This document shows, piece after piece, positions 1 to 8,779 of a stretch of 21,211 nucleotides of DNA. Positions within the stretch are counted from its first letter, which is position 1. The number at the start of each line of letters is the position of its first letter. The stretch is from SKVR01 sp037441525 (GTDB taxonomy: Bacteria; Bacteroidota; Bacteroidia; Bacteroidales; UBA7960): contig JBBISA010000065.1 in assembly GCA_037441525.1 (NCBI GenBank), forward strand, positions 1-21,211, written 5' to 3'. A program made the translations under genes and the position numbers. Under the pieces are notes generated by a model. It ran no database searches. It was not told where the DNA came from and saw only the letters and a program-made list of their open reading frames with translations.

Positions 1-1
1 T

Positions 2-61
2 TACCTGGTCAATCTGGTACAATATATCAGCCTTGGTGCGATCAGTATCTTTAATATTGAT
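2..61 (-). CDS. possible partial reading frame running off the window edge
   Basis: On the minus strand a frame stays open from the repeat array to the window edge and reads INIKDTDRTKADILYQIDQV, a hydrophilic, helix-like string. It faintly recalls the TK-x-x-L coiled start that precedes PAS domains in many sensor kinases. There is no ATG in the visible part. Upstream the frame runs into the CTCAAC-type repeats and then a stop. A plus-strand frame (ending in a stop at 52-54) is also open, so the coding strand is not settled. It may be the start of a neighbouring gene whose first codons were altered by the repeat, or it may be non-coding. Confidence 0.2.
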   Translation of the reverse strand, partial: MNIKDTDRTKADILYQIDQV

Positions 62-126
62 GTTGAGGTTAAGGTTAAGATTGAGAGATGTTGAGTGGGT
101 TGAGAAGGGTTGAGATGGAGGTTGAG
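62..126 (-). repeat. left array of CTCAAC-type repeats (minus orientation)
   Basis: Read on plus, GTTGAG occurs at 62-67, 90-95, 99-104, 109-114 and 121-126, with a variant ATTGAG at 80-85 and degenerate GGTTAAG copies between 68 and 79. Later units are spaced 9-12 nt apart. The orientation is opposite to the array on the other side of the four-helix-bundle gene. Just past this array, at the gene's stop codon, the units switch to plus orientation (CTCAAC at 136-141 and 155-160), so the repeat runs into the 3' end of the coding sequence. Confidence 0.8.
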
Positions 127-593
127 AGTGCTATTCTCAACTTTCTAAACCATTCTCAACTTTTCTCAAAATGGCTTTTCTTAGTGAATTAATCTTGTAA
201 GTAATTGATTCTATTTCGGTTCGGATGTCTGTATATTGGTTTTCTTTGATAAAGTCAAGGTCGTAGCTTAAAATAATCTGATTTAGTAATTCCATTGCGC
301 TGGAGTAGGCAATTTGATAGAAATGTGCCTGATCTTTTGTTCCGGTTCTGGATGATCCTTCAGCTAAATTGGATGATATGGAGATGGCAGCCCTGCGCAT
401 TTGATTAACCAGACCAAATTTTTCATTGTCCGGATAGTTACTGGTAATCAGATATAGCTTTTTTATCATTGCCCGCGTATCCTGCCAAACAACTAATTTT
501 TCAAATGGGAACTTTTGCATATTGCCTCATCCATTTTAAACGTTCTCAACCCTTCTCAACCTCCATCTCAACCTCCATCTCAACCCTTCTCAA
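100..593. repeat. 28-nt perfect inverted repeat bracketing the four-helix-bundle gene
   Basis: Positions 100-127 are the exact reverse complement of 566-593, 28 nt without mismatch. The matched segment contains three CTCAAC-type units separated by CTCCAT and CCTT spacers. Outside this core the arms stay similar but not identical: both have CTCAACATC and CTCTCAAT further out. The arms enclose the whole four-helix-bundle gene (137-520). This resembles the terminal inverted repeats of a small mobile element. It could also arise by inverted duplication of a local repeat array. Confidence 0.75.
137..520 (-). CDS. four helix bundle protein, 23S rRNA IVP (S23) family
   Basis: A 127-residue protein of the family first found in intervening sequences of 23S rRNA genes (IVP/S23), which forms a four-helix bundle and a pentamer; a relative, Avd, is the accessory protein of diversity-generating retroelements. 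The family signature is clear: FEKLVVWQ near residue 6, EKFGLVNQMRRAAISISSN at about 33-51, then LAEGSSR and a YQIAYSSAMELLNQ helix around 68-81. The length is normal for the family. The ATG at 518-520 gives the expected N-terminus. It is not inside an rRNA operon, and no reverse transcriptase or variable repeat is visible. The cellular role of such stand-alone members is unknown; nucleic-acid binding is an inference. The gene lies between inverted repeat arrays, and its last codons (ENGLES, then stop) are themselves made of repeat units. Confidence 0.85.
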   Translation of the reverse strand: MQKFPFEKLVVWQDTRAMIKKLYLITSNYPDNEKFGLVNQMRRAAISISSNLAEGSSRTGTKDQAHFYQIAYSSAMELLNQIILSYDLDFIKENQYTDIRTEIESITYKINSLRKAILRKVENGLES

Positions 594-635
594 ACCTCTC
601 AACATCAATCTCAACCCTTCTCAACCTCTCTCAAT
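545..635 (+). repeat. right array of CTCAAC-type repeats (plus orientation)
   Basis: CTCAAC occurs at 545-550, 555-560, 567-572, 579-584, 598-603, 610-615 and 620-625, with variants CTCAAA at 589-594 and CTCAAT at 630-635. Units are spaced about 9-12 nt. The larger unit CTCAACCTCCAT is duplicated in tandem at 555-578, which suggests local expansion. The array begins about 25 nt upstream of the start codon of the four-helix-bundle gene and so probably lies in or next to its promoter or leader. Confidence 0.8.
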
Positions 636-758
636 ATTACAGCTTCGCCCTTTCAGTCCCACCATTTTTTTTGAAAAAGCGGGGCCTACGGGTTTTGCGT
701 GGGTGCAAATTTAGAGAATTCGGTTTAATAACCCCCTTATGTTTTGCATCAATTAAAT

Positions 759-802
759 CCGGGAATGACCAATGATCGCTGCTGATCAATGGCCATTCCC
801 GG
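759..802 (-). terminator. long hairpin downstream of the giant T9SS gene, probable terminator
   Basis: Arms at 759-777 and 784-802 (each starting or ending in CCGGGAATG / CATTCCCGG) form a 19-bp stem with two mismatches around a 6-nt loop GCTGCT. The hairpin lies 38 nt beyond the stop codon of the 2450-residue gene on the minus strand. On that strand it is followed by ATTTAATT, a weak U-rich tail rather than a clean U run. It most likely ends or protects the 3' end of the very long mRNA. The stem is longer than most intrinsic terminators. Confidence 0.55.
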
Positions 803-839
803 GATAAGGTATCGAAAGAATTATATCACTTAACTGTAA

Positions 840-3800
840 TTAACGTACTGCCATACGGACAACGTTGCGCGATGATGATGTTGTTAATGATACCAGATAC
901 AAGCCTTTAGGAAGAGCTACTCCCGCCTGAATGGTTGAGTGAACAAACCCTTCCGGGGATGCCTCCAGTGGCTCCTCCCAAAGAAGGCGTCCATTCATAT
1001 CGGTAATGGCAACTATGGTCTTATCCCAGGGTTGCAGCCCTGTGGCACTTACAGTAAAAGACCTTCCGCTTGATGGATTGGGAAACAGCAGAAAATTAAC
1101 AAGCGCCGCGCTATTCCACTGCAGTGCAATGGGCTGACTGTAGGTGAAAGCTCCGTCGAAATCGGTTTGTTTTAACCGGTAATAGCTAATTCCATCCAGT
1201 GGATTTTCATCAAAGTATATATAGTGGATACTATGGGTGCTGAAACCATTTTCGGCTTTGCTGTTTACCGTTCCCAATACCTGCCATTGATTGCCATCGG
1301 CACTGCGTTCAAGGGTAAAAAAATCGTTATTAGTTTCAGATGCCGTTACCCATTCCAGCCGCGACCTGCCATCCATTATTTTTCCGGTAAAGAAAAGGAG
1401 CTCGATGGGTAGCGGTGAACTTAGCAGGCTTTTGGCGCCAAATGTCATAATTACCTCGGTACTTTTGGTCGTTGGAAATTGTACCCCGTTAAATCTTATC
1501 CTGTTGGTACTGACAATTGCCTCTATTCCCCCAAACATAGACCTCCACACCGGATTCTGAAGATAGGCAAGGGTGATGTTTTGGGCGAAGCTTGACAATC
1601 CATCATTGAGATTGCTGTAAGCACTGTATTGGAGTTCAAGATCGAGGGAAAGACCCGAACCTGGTGGTAGCACAACCCAGTATTCGTATTGGCTTACAGC
1701 CTCCAATACGTTAGCGACAGAACTTGGTGGATTAAATTCGACAATTTTCCTGGGGTTCTCAGGGAAATATTCAACTGTCCAGTTACCAGCCTGAGTCAGA
1801 TTGGAGATATCAACCATTCGTCTTAGGTTTCCTTTTCCAACTGGGAATAACCATTTTTCGGGTGTATTGAATACTCCTGTTTGGATAGCTAACGCTCTTG
1901 TCAACTTTCCGCTTATATAACTATTACGGTTTTTAATATCCGTATTTCGCCACTCATAATGTCCGCCATGATAGCTTAAAATTAAACTAAAGCCTTCTGA
2001 AACATAGATAATTCCATTTCTCAAAAAAAGATATCTGTTTACGTCGACATTGCTATTTAAAGTAATCCCTTGACTATTGTCAATTTCAAAATTGTAGAAC
2101 CTATTAGCCCCCGTAAATGCACCTGATATTAATTGATGTCGGTTACCTTTGAAGCGAACTAATCTAAGACTAACTTGAAAAGATGCACCACTGCTTAATG
2201 TTAAATCTCCTCTTAATTCCAGATCATGTTGTAATCTGAAAGTACCTGCCTGAACATTAAGATTGCCGGTTATTGTGATAAAAAAAGCAGGTAAGGTTTT
2301 GGTGCCACTCCCCCTCACAATCAAATTATTATATGTTAGAATATTCGTTGGCAGCAATCCACCCAAACCACCTAAAATGATGGTTGAGCCGTCTCTGGCA
2401 GCAAATTCGCTGAACCTTCCGGGGAAGTTAATGACTTGGCCGTCGCCGATGCCTTCTACTTCAACGGTGCCATTGCCGGCTATGATACCCAGGTTGTGCA
2501 GGGTGGTGCTGGGATTGATCTTTAAATGGCCGGTAATCTGTGTCTGATAAACCCTTACGCGGTCCTGGTTGATGGTTACAACGGCTCCTTCGTCAATAAG
2601 TGCCGCAGCACCTTCCACGGGTATTGCTCCTCCTACCCAAAGTGCGGGATCGTGCCAGTTGCCGGTTGTATTCCTTTTGGTGGCAAACACTTCCACATTG
2701 GTAGGTATGGCAGTAGATATACCTGCGGTGTAATCGCCATCGATAAAAGCCTCATTGTCGTTGCGGGGTTGGAATTTAATAAGGTTGTTGCCTGCGTCGA
2801 TGAGCATAGGATCAACAAAACCATACAGCTTCAACCAGATTGGCGGAGTAAGCAAATTGCGCAATTGTGCTGTAAAGTAGTTGTTGTTAAGGGTGCCCCC
2901 TACATCGGTTGGGATGTACCTGAACGCCATGTCGGCACTCATTGTTTGCGTTCCCAGGTCAGAGTTTACCACCCAGTAATACTGCAAAACCTGGCTGGGA
3001 ACTCCCTGGGCTGCAATGTTGGGGTGAACCTGGTTTACCGGGTACATGGTAATGCTTCTGCCCTCCGGAATATTCATATTGGAAATAAGCAGCGGAGTAT
3101 ATTTGCTGGCCACACCCAGGGGGAAAGTAAATTCGCCCGACTGATCGGCTGCTGAGAATATCTTTCTGATGCCCTGGTTGCCGGTTGCGCTTCCTGATGT
3201 TAAAATCATTTTGCCGGAACTAAAACCAGTGCCTATGGGTTCTATTCTTACATTCTGGTTTAAGGTTAGCAGATGGCTCTGAATGTTGAATATCCCGTTT
3301 TCGAGCCGCAGGTTTTGAGACAGGGTAATATTGCTGGTTGCCCTTGCCTGGCCTGCAGCCTTGTTGATGGTAAGCCGACCAATACTGCCACTGCCGCTGA
3401 GGTCCTGGTTGATGGTTCCGTTGAGTACAAGGCCGCCGGTACCTGCCGGGCTTACATGGTTACCTGTGAAGTTCACATTGCCACCTGACCATATTGTATT
3501 CCCCTGGTCGTTGAGGAAACCTCCTGCTATATCGAGTGTTCCGGCAACTGTGATGTTTTTTTGCAAACCAACACCATTCGAACTCTGAAGGGTAAGGTTA
3601 TGAAAGTTTGTGGTTCCGGTGCCTGTAATGGATTGCAGGAGCTGGCTTTCGGTAAAGGTAACCAGGTCGTTGGTGGAGCCGGTGAAAGTGCCGTTGTTGA
3701 TGATTCTGCCTGCAAGATTTAGCTGTCGGCCCCGGGTACTGAAGGTCCCAGTTCCTATATCGAGCGATGTTACCGGTTGGGTAAGTGTAAGATTGTGCGT

Positions 3801-6800
3801 AAGGATAAATGCCTCGGGGCTGTTGGTGCCCCTTACCTGAATCTGGTTAAGGGGAACACTGCTCATTATTCCCATTTGCTGCCCTGCAGATGTTGTTGTA
3901 TGCCCCAGGATGATGGTTCCGGTTACTTCATAAGTGCTTGCCTCGAGCCTGAGCGCTGCGGTGGAAGCACCTTGCCCATGAGCAATGGTTAATGTAGCCG
4001 GGGAAATCAGTCGAAATGCACCGTCAGTAAGTATCTCCAATACAGGCTTCCCTGCAACAGAAGGCGCCTGGGTGCCCACAATAAGCCGGCTTTGCCCTGT
4101 TAGCAGAAGGTTGAGTTTTCCGTTGGTTTGCTGAATGATTTGGCCGCTGAACTGAACAGATGCCTGATCGTGCATTTCAAGAGCTGCTGTACCCGATACA
4201 CCATAGCGCAAGGTATTGGCGGTTCCGGTGAAAAAGCCCTGAGCCTGGCCCCGGAATTTGAGCTCGCCCTCCAGATTAATGCCTGTAGTGCCTGTGGTGC
4301 GCACTATATTATTCCCTTCAACATTTAAAGATGATAGCGATGGGATTGCAAAGTCGGCTCCGCCTGATGAAAGTGTAATATCCGTGCCATTATTTCCCTG
4401 AAGGTGAAGGCTTCCCCTTCTTATTTCCAGGGCTTTTTCTGTTCCATCGGTGGCTCCCGTAAGTTCAATTTTTCGACCCACCACAACCTGGTTTGCAAGC
4501 ACGGTTTTATCTATTATCAAACGGTGAAATCTCCAGGTGCCTCCGGTGGCGCCACTACCCAGATTCATATTGCTGCTGCCCTGCAACCATAGGTTGGCCT
4601 TTACATTGCCGGCATCAGAAAGGGTTACCCTGCCTGCTGCAGAAGTAATTTCTCCACTCAGATATATATTGTGTAAGCGGGCTGTGGCTGAGTTTTCAAC
4701 CCTTAGGGTACCTGATTCTCGAAGGTCAAGAACACCAGGAAAATTTACGGTTGAGGATGCTCCGGCTGAAAGTTGAAAAATATTCTGATCTGCCTCTGCA
4801 GTGCTGGTTTCATTAAAAATAACTTCTCCGTTAAAGTTTACGCTACCTGCCGTTGTGTTGTTGGTGCGCACAAAGGCTTTGTTTCTGAGAATCACCTGCC
4901 CATGGAAATTTACATTGGCAGGGAGGGTTTTTATGCCCGTACCAGAAAACCATACGTTGTAATACTGGGTGAAACTGTTGGTGAGCGTGTAATTGTTTGT
5001 TCCGTAATACTCAATAATGCCGCCATCGATGGGTTGGAAAATACTTAAGCTTGAAAAAGGGTCGCCCGGGTTGTTGGGATTTCTGGGCAAAAATTCCGAT
5101 GAAAGGCGCAATATACCATCACCAACAATACTACCAAATTCATCCCCTGCTGTGGTTTGAAGGTCAAGTATTGCTCTTTGGGTACCATTACTCCTTAATC
5201 TGACTGATAATGCCTCCGCTTTAATATTGCTTGGAACTGTTATAGTATGCTGCGGTGCAATTACAACCATACTTTGATTGTTTGGCGTACTATTGCCTGG
5301 ATAGTTACCTCCGCTGTGTGTTGAGCTTGCGGTCCAGGTGTTGGGGTCATTCCAGTTTCCGCTGTTTTTACTGTAAAAAACTGCTGCAGCTCCAGCAGCC
5401 TGGAAGGTATTGTTACCCCCTGCGGTAAAATGTGCTGAAATAAAGCCTATGCCACCAGGTCCAAAATACATTGTTGGTGGTGGATTGGTCGAAAAATTAT
5501 TAAAATTTGCCCAACTTTGAGGTTCATTATTAATAAACCGGAGGTACCAGTTACGATAATTAATGGTAGCCCCCTGTATATCAGCAGGAATATAGGTAAA
5601 ATAATTGCTAAAAACAAGACCGGTGACTGGATTCAGAATTTCAGCATCGGTCATCCAATAAAATTGCAGAACTTTATCTTTTTCACCTGATTCTACTAAA
5701 GGATGATGGGTATTTACAGGTACAACTGTGTAATAATACCCATTGACAGCAGTAATTGTATTGGCTCCATTTACATTCATTCTCAATTGTGTGTACTTCG
5801 ATGCTACACCAACAGGGAAAATAATATCATTCGATCCCCCATTGTGGGTTATTTGCAACCGATAACCTTCATCGCCCGCCAAACCGTTGGTGCGAATCAT
5901 TTTGGTGTTGCTAAACGGAGCACCTGCAATAGGTTTGTTGGTCGAAAGTAAATTAGAGCCAATGTAAAATACACCGGCTTGCAATTCGAGAATGGTTTCT
6001 CCCAGGTCGGTGTGTTCAAGAATGCTTGCACCCAGCGCCTTATTCAATACAATTCTTACCGGGCCATTGCCATACCATCCACGGATACGCAATTGAGATG
6101 CTGCACTGCCACCGGTAAGGGTCAGCCTGGGTGCGTTGTTCCATCTTACCGGATTGGAAGAATGGTTGCCCAGGGTTATATTGCCTGATACTTCAAGGTT
6201 TTTACCTCCCATATTAAGGATACTACCGGCACCGGTTTGCTCAAGGTCTCCTGTAACGCGCAAAGGATTTATTGTGCCTGCAAATGTATAATTGGCATTT
6301 ACAAACCTGGTATGGTGAAATGTGGATGCATTGTTATCAATGGTTAAAGTGCGTGTTACCGCTGATGCACCTGAAAAAACAGTAGTGTTTACACCCGGAA
6401 CATAAACTGCTGTGGCGGCAATATTCAGATTTCCGAGTAAGGTAAGATTGTTTCCATTGGCATTTAGCCGGGCATTGCTGTGCAGGGTAAGGTTGCCGTT
6501 CACCACCAATGGCTGGGCTGTGTTGGCACCCAGACCATGGGTGATGGCATCCAGTATGAGGTCTCTTGCCGTGGCACCAGTTTTATAAACATTAAGATGA
6601 AAGAAAGGAGCCGTTGAAGTAACCACAAAATTGCGATTGTTTCCAACTGTAATATTCACAGTACCCCCGGTAACGGAGATATTGCCCGATGAAGAACCTA
6701 TTACAACGCCAAGTGCATTATTTACACCATCGGGTGTGGATAGATTCAGGGTTCCTCCGCTCATTTCGAACGAATGAGTTGCAAGGGGTAATGAAAACCT

Positions 6801-8192
6801 GGCAAAGGTATCATTGGTTTCACCTCCTCCATCAATGGTAACAACGCCCCCCCTTTGCCTCCATGATGCCTGATGTATTCCTTCCGCTGTTGATGGTCTG
6901 AATTGCGAAATTTGCACATTTCCTCCCTCAATAAGTATTTGCGCAGTTCCCCGGTAAACTATCCCTGCAGAATTGTTGGTTTTCAGTTCGCCACTGGTTA
7001 TGTGTAAAACTCCGATAACAGTAAATCCGGTATTGGATGTTGAACCCACTGGGTTTTGGGTTGAATGAACTGTGGCTCCATCAATCCATAACCTGGCATT
7101 CAATGGAATAAAAAAATCGTTGCCTCCGCTGGTTAGCGCAGGTATATTTACAGCGCTTCCCAGTTTTAAGGTACCATTTTTTAGCCACAACGACTTGTTG
7201 ATAACCGGGTTGTTTGGATCGCCACTGTTACCATTGGACAAACCAATGGGTGCAAAAAGGGAGATTGATTTTTGAACATCTAAAACAAACGTAGGGTCCG
7301 AACCTTTATCAATAATAAGCTGGTAGAAGATCGCTTGCCCTCCGCTACCCGTAAGTTCATTATCGGTGGCCCCTTTAAAAGTAAAAATTGCTGCTCCATT
7401 GGAAGCTGTTGCGTATTGTGTATTATTGCTTAAAACAACATCGCCGTTAGCTGCCATATTGCCCATTAACTCAATGTTGTGGATAGTATTAAAGGAAGCT
7501 ACATCAAGCCGGGCATTTGTTGAAATGTTCAAATTACCCCCTATGCGTAGGCTTCTGGCCGAAGCTGAGTTGCCAATAGTAAAGCGTGAATTGTTTTCTA
7601 AAGATAAGTTGCCATGAAGAGTAAGATTATTGCCTAGGCTTATTAAAGCATTATTTCTGAGAATTATATTTGCCGCTGTAGTTAAGTTAGTGGGGATTAA
7701 ACCAGGGAAACCCTGGAATACCACAGTTCCGCCTCCTGGCGAAACAAATTCATGAGCCCCGGTTACCTGAGGATAATAGCTTTTACCAATTACCAGGGTA
7801 CCACTCCCTGAAAGTTTTATAACTGCCAGAAACTCAGAAGTGCCCAATACCAGAGTGCCTCCTGCCCTTATCTCAATATCCAGGCCTGTTGTTGCAACAT
7901 TGGCATTCAACGTAACTGTTACTCCCGGAAGGATCACCACCTTGTCATCATTGCCAGGAACTTTTTCTCCTTCTGATGTGGCACCGGTATCATCAGTGGT
8001 CCAGGTGAATTTGTTATTCCATACCTTGCCAGGATCATTAACCACGCCGGCATAGGAATAATATGTAGTTTGCGCCATCAGGCTTGTAAGTGAAAAGATG
8101 CATAATGCCAACAAAAAAACCAGCTTCTTAAAAGCTTGGCTTGTTTTTGTTATATCTTTTCCGGATAAAACTGTTGTTAATAATTTTTTCAT
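840..8192 (-). CDS. giant three-module secreted protein with T9SS type A sorting domain
   Basis: A 2450-residue exported protein. It starts with a long signal peptide: a charged n-region to about residue 23, then FKKLVFLLALCIFSLTSLMA, with cleavage probably before Q41. The C-terminus, about 2365-2450 (FLFPNPSSGRSF to the end), is a T9SS type A sorting domain, expected to direct transport across the outer membrane and be cleaved. Before it, about 2260-2360, lies the common LPIELLFFTGK / LEWVTASETNNDFFTLERS / YYRLKQTDFDG beta-domain. Between the ends are three related modules starting near 41, 938 and 1835. Each opens with a W-rich strand motif (GNWNDPNTW, GNWHDPALW), continues as beta-helix-like NLTLHGNLSL repeats, and ends with an FPVG block (about 790, 1688, 2114) plus a Q-YW motif. 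No catalytic motif is recognised. An adhesive or surface-structural role is inferred. No other ATG precedes the signal peptide. Confidence 0.85.
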   Translation of the reverse strand: MKKLLTTVLSGKDITKTSQAFKKLVFLLALCIFSLTSLMAQTTYYSYAGVVNDPGKVWNNKFTWTTDDTGATSEGEKVPGNDDKVVILPGVTVTLNANVATTGLDIEIRAGGTLVLGTSEFLAVIKLSGSGTLVIGKSYYPQVTGAHEFVSPGGGTVVFQGFPGLIPTNLTTAANIILRNNALISLGNNLTLHGNLSLENNSRFTIGNSASARSLRIGGNLNISTNARLDVASFNTIHNIELMGNMAANGDVVLSNNTQYATASNGAAIFTFKGATDNELTGSGGQAIFYQLIIDKGSDPTFVLDVQKSISLFAPIGLSNGNSGDPNNPVINKSLWLKNGTLKLGSAVNIPALTSGGNDFFIPLNARLWIDGATVHSTQNPVGSTSNTGFTVIGVLHITSGELKTNNSAGIVYRGTAQILIEGGNVQISQFRPSTAEGIHQASWRQRGGVVTIDGGGETNDTFARFSLPLATHSFEMSGGTLNLSTPDGVNNALGVVIGSSSGNISVTGGTVNITVGNNRNFVVTSTAPFFHLNVYKTGATARDLILDAITHGLGANTAQPLVVNGNLTLHSNARLNANGNNLTLLGNLNIAATAVYVPGVNTTVFSGASAVTRTLTIDNNASTFHHTRFVNANYTFAGTINPLRVTGDLEQTGAGSILNMGGKNLEVSGNITLGNHSSNPVRWNNAPRLTLTGGSAASQLRIRGWYGNGPVRIVLNKALGASILEHTDLGETILELQAGVFYIGSNLLSTNKPIAGAPFSNTKMIRTNGLAGDEGYRLQITHNGGSNDIIFPVGVASKYTQLRMNVNGANTITAVNGYYYTVVPVNTHHPLVESGEKDKVLQFYWMTDAEILNPVTGLVFSNYFTYIPADIQGATINYRNWYLRFINNEPQSWANFNNFSTNPPPTMYFGPGGIGFISAHFTAGGNNTFQAAGAAAVFYSKNSGNWNDPNTWTASSTHSGGNYPGNSTPNNQSMVVIAPQHTITVPSNIKAEALSVRLRSNGTQRAILDLQTTAGDEFGSIVGDGILRLSSEFLPRNPNNPGDPFSSLSIFQPIDGGIIEYYGTNNYTLTNSFTQYYNVWFSGTGIKTLPANVNFHGQVILRNKAFVRTNNTTAGSVNFNGEVIFNETSTAEADQNIFQLSAGASSTVNFPGVLDLRESGTLRVENSATARLHNIYLSGEITSAAGRVTLSDAGNVKANLWLQGSSNMNLGSGATGGTWRFHRLIIDKTVLANQVVVGRKIELTGATDGTEKALEIRRGSLHLQGNNGTDITLSSGGADFAIPSLSSLNVEGNNIVRTTGTTGINLEGELKFRGQAQGFFTGTANTLRYGVSGTAALEMHDQASVQFSGQIIQQTNGKLNLLLTGQSRLIVGTQAPSVAGKPVLEILTDGAFRLISPATLTIAHGQGASTAALRLEASTYEVTGTIILGHTTTSAGQQMGIMSSVPLNQIQVRGTNSPEAFILTHNLTLTQPVTSLDIGTGTFSTRGRQLNLAGRIINNGTFTGSTNDLVTFTESQLLQSITGTGTTNFHNLTLQSSNGVGLQKNITVAGTLDIAGGFLNDQGNTIWSGGNVNFTGNHVSPAGTGGLVLNGTINQDLSGSGSIGRLTINKAAGQARATSNITLSQNLRLENGIFNIQSHLLTLNQNVRIEPIGTGFSSGKMILTSGSATGNQGIRKIFSAADQSGEFTFPLGVASKYTPLLISNMNIPEGRSITMYPVNQVHPNIAAQGVPSQVLQYYWVVNSDLGTQTMSADMAFRYIPTDVGGTLNNNYFTAQLRNLLTPPIWLKLYGFVDPMLIDAGNNLIKFQPRNDNEAFIDGDYTAGISTAIPTNVEVFATKRNTTGNWHDPALWVGGAIPVEGAAALIDEGAVVTINQDRVRVYQTQITGHLKINPSTTLHNLGIIAGNGTVEVEGIGDGQVINFPGRFSEFAARDGSTIILGGLGGLLPTNILTYNNLIVRGSGTKTLPAFFITITGNLNVQAGTFRLQHDLELRGDLTLSSGASFQVSLRLVRFKGNRHQLISGAFTGANRFYNFEIDNSQGITLNSNVDVNRYLFLRNGIIYVSEGFSLILSYHGGHYEWRNTDIKNRNSYISGKLTRALAIQTGVFNTPEKWLFPVGKGNLRRMVDISNLTQAGNWTVEYFPENPRKIVEFNPPSSVANVLEAVSQYEYWVVLPPGSGLSLDLELQYSAYSNLNDGLSSFAQNITLAYLQNPVWRSMFGGIEAIVSTNRIRFNGVQFPTTKSTEVIMTFGAKSLLSSPLPIELLFFTGKIMDGRSRLEWVTASETNNDFFTLERSADGNQWQVLGTVNSKAENGFSTHSIHYIYFDENPLDGISYYRLKQTDFDGAFTYSQPIALQWNSAALVNFLLFPNPSSGRSFTVSATGLQPWDKTIVAITDMNGRLLWEEPLEASPEGFVHSTIQAGVALPKGLYLVSLTTSSSRNVVRMAVR

Positions 8193-8333
8193 TTGTGTTG
8201 ATATTTATGGCGAACCTGGGTTTTTCTTTGGAAAGTATTTTTTATGCCTGCTTAAGTTTTGGTTTTTTTATCTTTTGTTGAAACATAAAAACTCCATGAA
8301 ATTGTGTTATTGGTTGATATAGAATTCGTTTAT

Positions 8334-8341
8334 CAAAATTA
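8334..8341 (-). promoter_or_regulatory. possible -7 element of the giant T9SS gene
   Basis: On the minus strand this reads TAATTTTG, a full match to the Bacteroidetes -7 consensus TAnnTTTG, about 140 nt before the giant gene's start codon. No good TTTG lies at the expected -33 distance, so the match may be chance in A+T-rich DNA. If used, it would give a long 5' leader. Confidence 0.3.
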
Positions 8342-8536
8342 CATCACAGTGTGCTTCGGTTAACCCTCGATTATTATCCGTGTTTCTTGGAATTTTTTAT
8401 ACGCCAAAATACACAACTGTTGCTATCTCTTGAATTCATTATTTCTGGTTTTGGATACTTTTTTACTCCGGATTTCTTTCCGGAAATTAATTATTTACTA
8501 TGAAAACACTTAATTTAAATGTTTCTATGTTTGTGA

Positions 8537-8779
8537 TTATGTGTAATTTAAAATAGAAATATCCTGTTGGCAAAATTTTTCTACATGAAAACGGGCATAG
8601 TATGTAAATTCCTTTTTCAGATTGTTGAAACGGTAATTGCCCAGATACATATTATTAATAAACATGTTCATAACTGTTTCTGAAAAGGAAATTTTTTCCC
8701 TTTTTGATGCTAAAAATCGATTGGGAAAAATTCCGTTTCCGACACCCTTTGTTTTCCGGTTTAATAGAATTTTAACCAT
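8537..8779 (-). CDS. doubtful small hypothetical frame, 80 residues from its first ATG
   Basis: An open frame from an ATG at 8777-8779 encodes a basic protein of about 80 residues (starting MVKILLNRKTKGVG, with a KKEFTYYARFHVEKFCQQ stretch near the end). The frame can be extended to a TTG at 8824. I recognise no family. It sits in the divergent promoter region, has no visible promoter or partner, and its composition follows the local A+T bias. It could be a decayed gene fragment or chance; chance is slightly favoured. Confidence 0.2.
   Translation of the reverse strand: MVKILLNRKTKGVGNGIFPNRFLASKREKISFSETVMNMFINNMYLGNYRFNNLKKEFTYYARFHVEKFCQQDISILNYT

Larger units (their letters stand above)
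521..839. other. gene-less interval: repeat array, then hairpin
   Basis: This 319-bp stretch holds the right CTCAAC array (545-635), a spacer with no supportable gene, and the long hairpin at 759-802. Open plus-strand frames through the array encode only low-complexity products such as repeated STSIST or PSQPPSQP strings and look spurious. No Bacteroidetes promoter motif for the four-helix-bundle gene stood out in the sequence just upstream of its start. Confidence 0.6.

Noticed and set aside
545..635. CRISPR-like array
   Set aside because: The repeated unit is only 6-12 nt with spacers of a few nt that are themselves repetitive; no 25-40 nt repeats with unique spacers and no cas genes.
62..635. 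Diversity-generating retroelement because of the Avd-like protein
   Set aside because: No reverse transcriptase, template repeat or variable repeat is visible; the gene fits the general IVP family equally well.
469..775. Two plus-strand frames across the right repeat array
   Set aside because: Their products are low-complexity translations of the CTCAAC repeat (STSIST, PSQPPSQP) and one overlaps the four-helix-bundle start. They are by-products of the repeat.
2526..3155. 209-codon plus-strand open frame inside the giant gene
   Set aside because: It lies wholly antisense to a well-supported coding sequence with clear domain motifs, and its product has no recognisable family. Long antisense frames are expected opposite a 7-kb gene of this composition.
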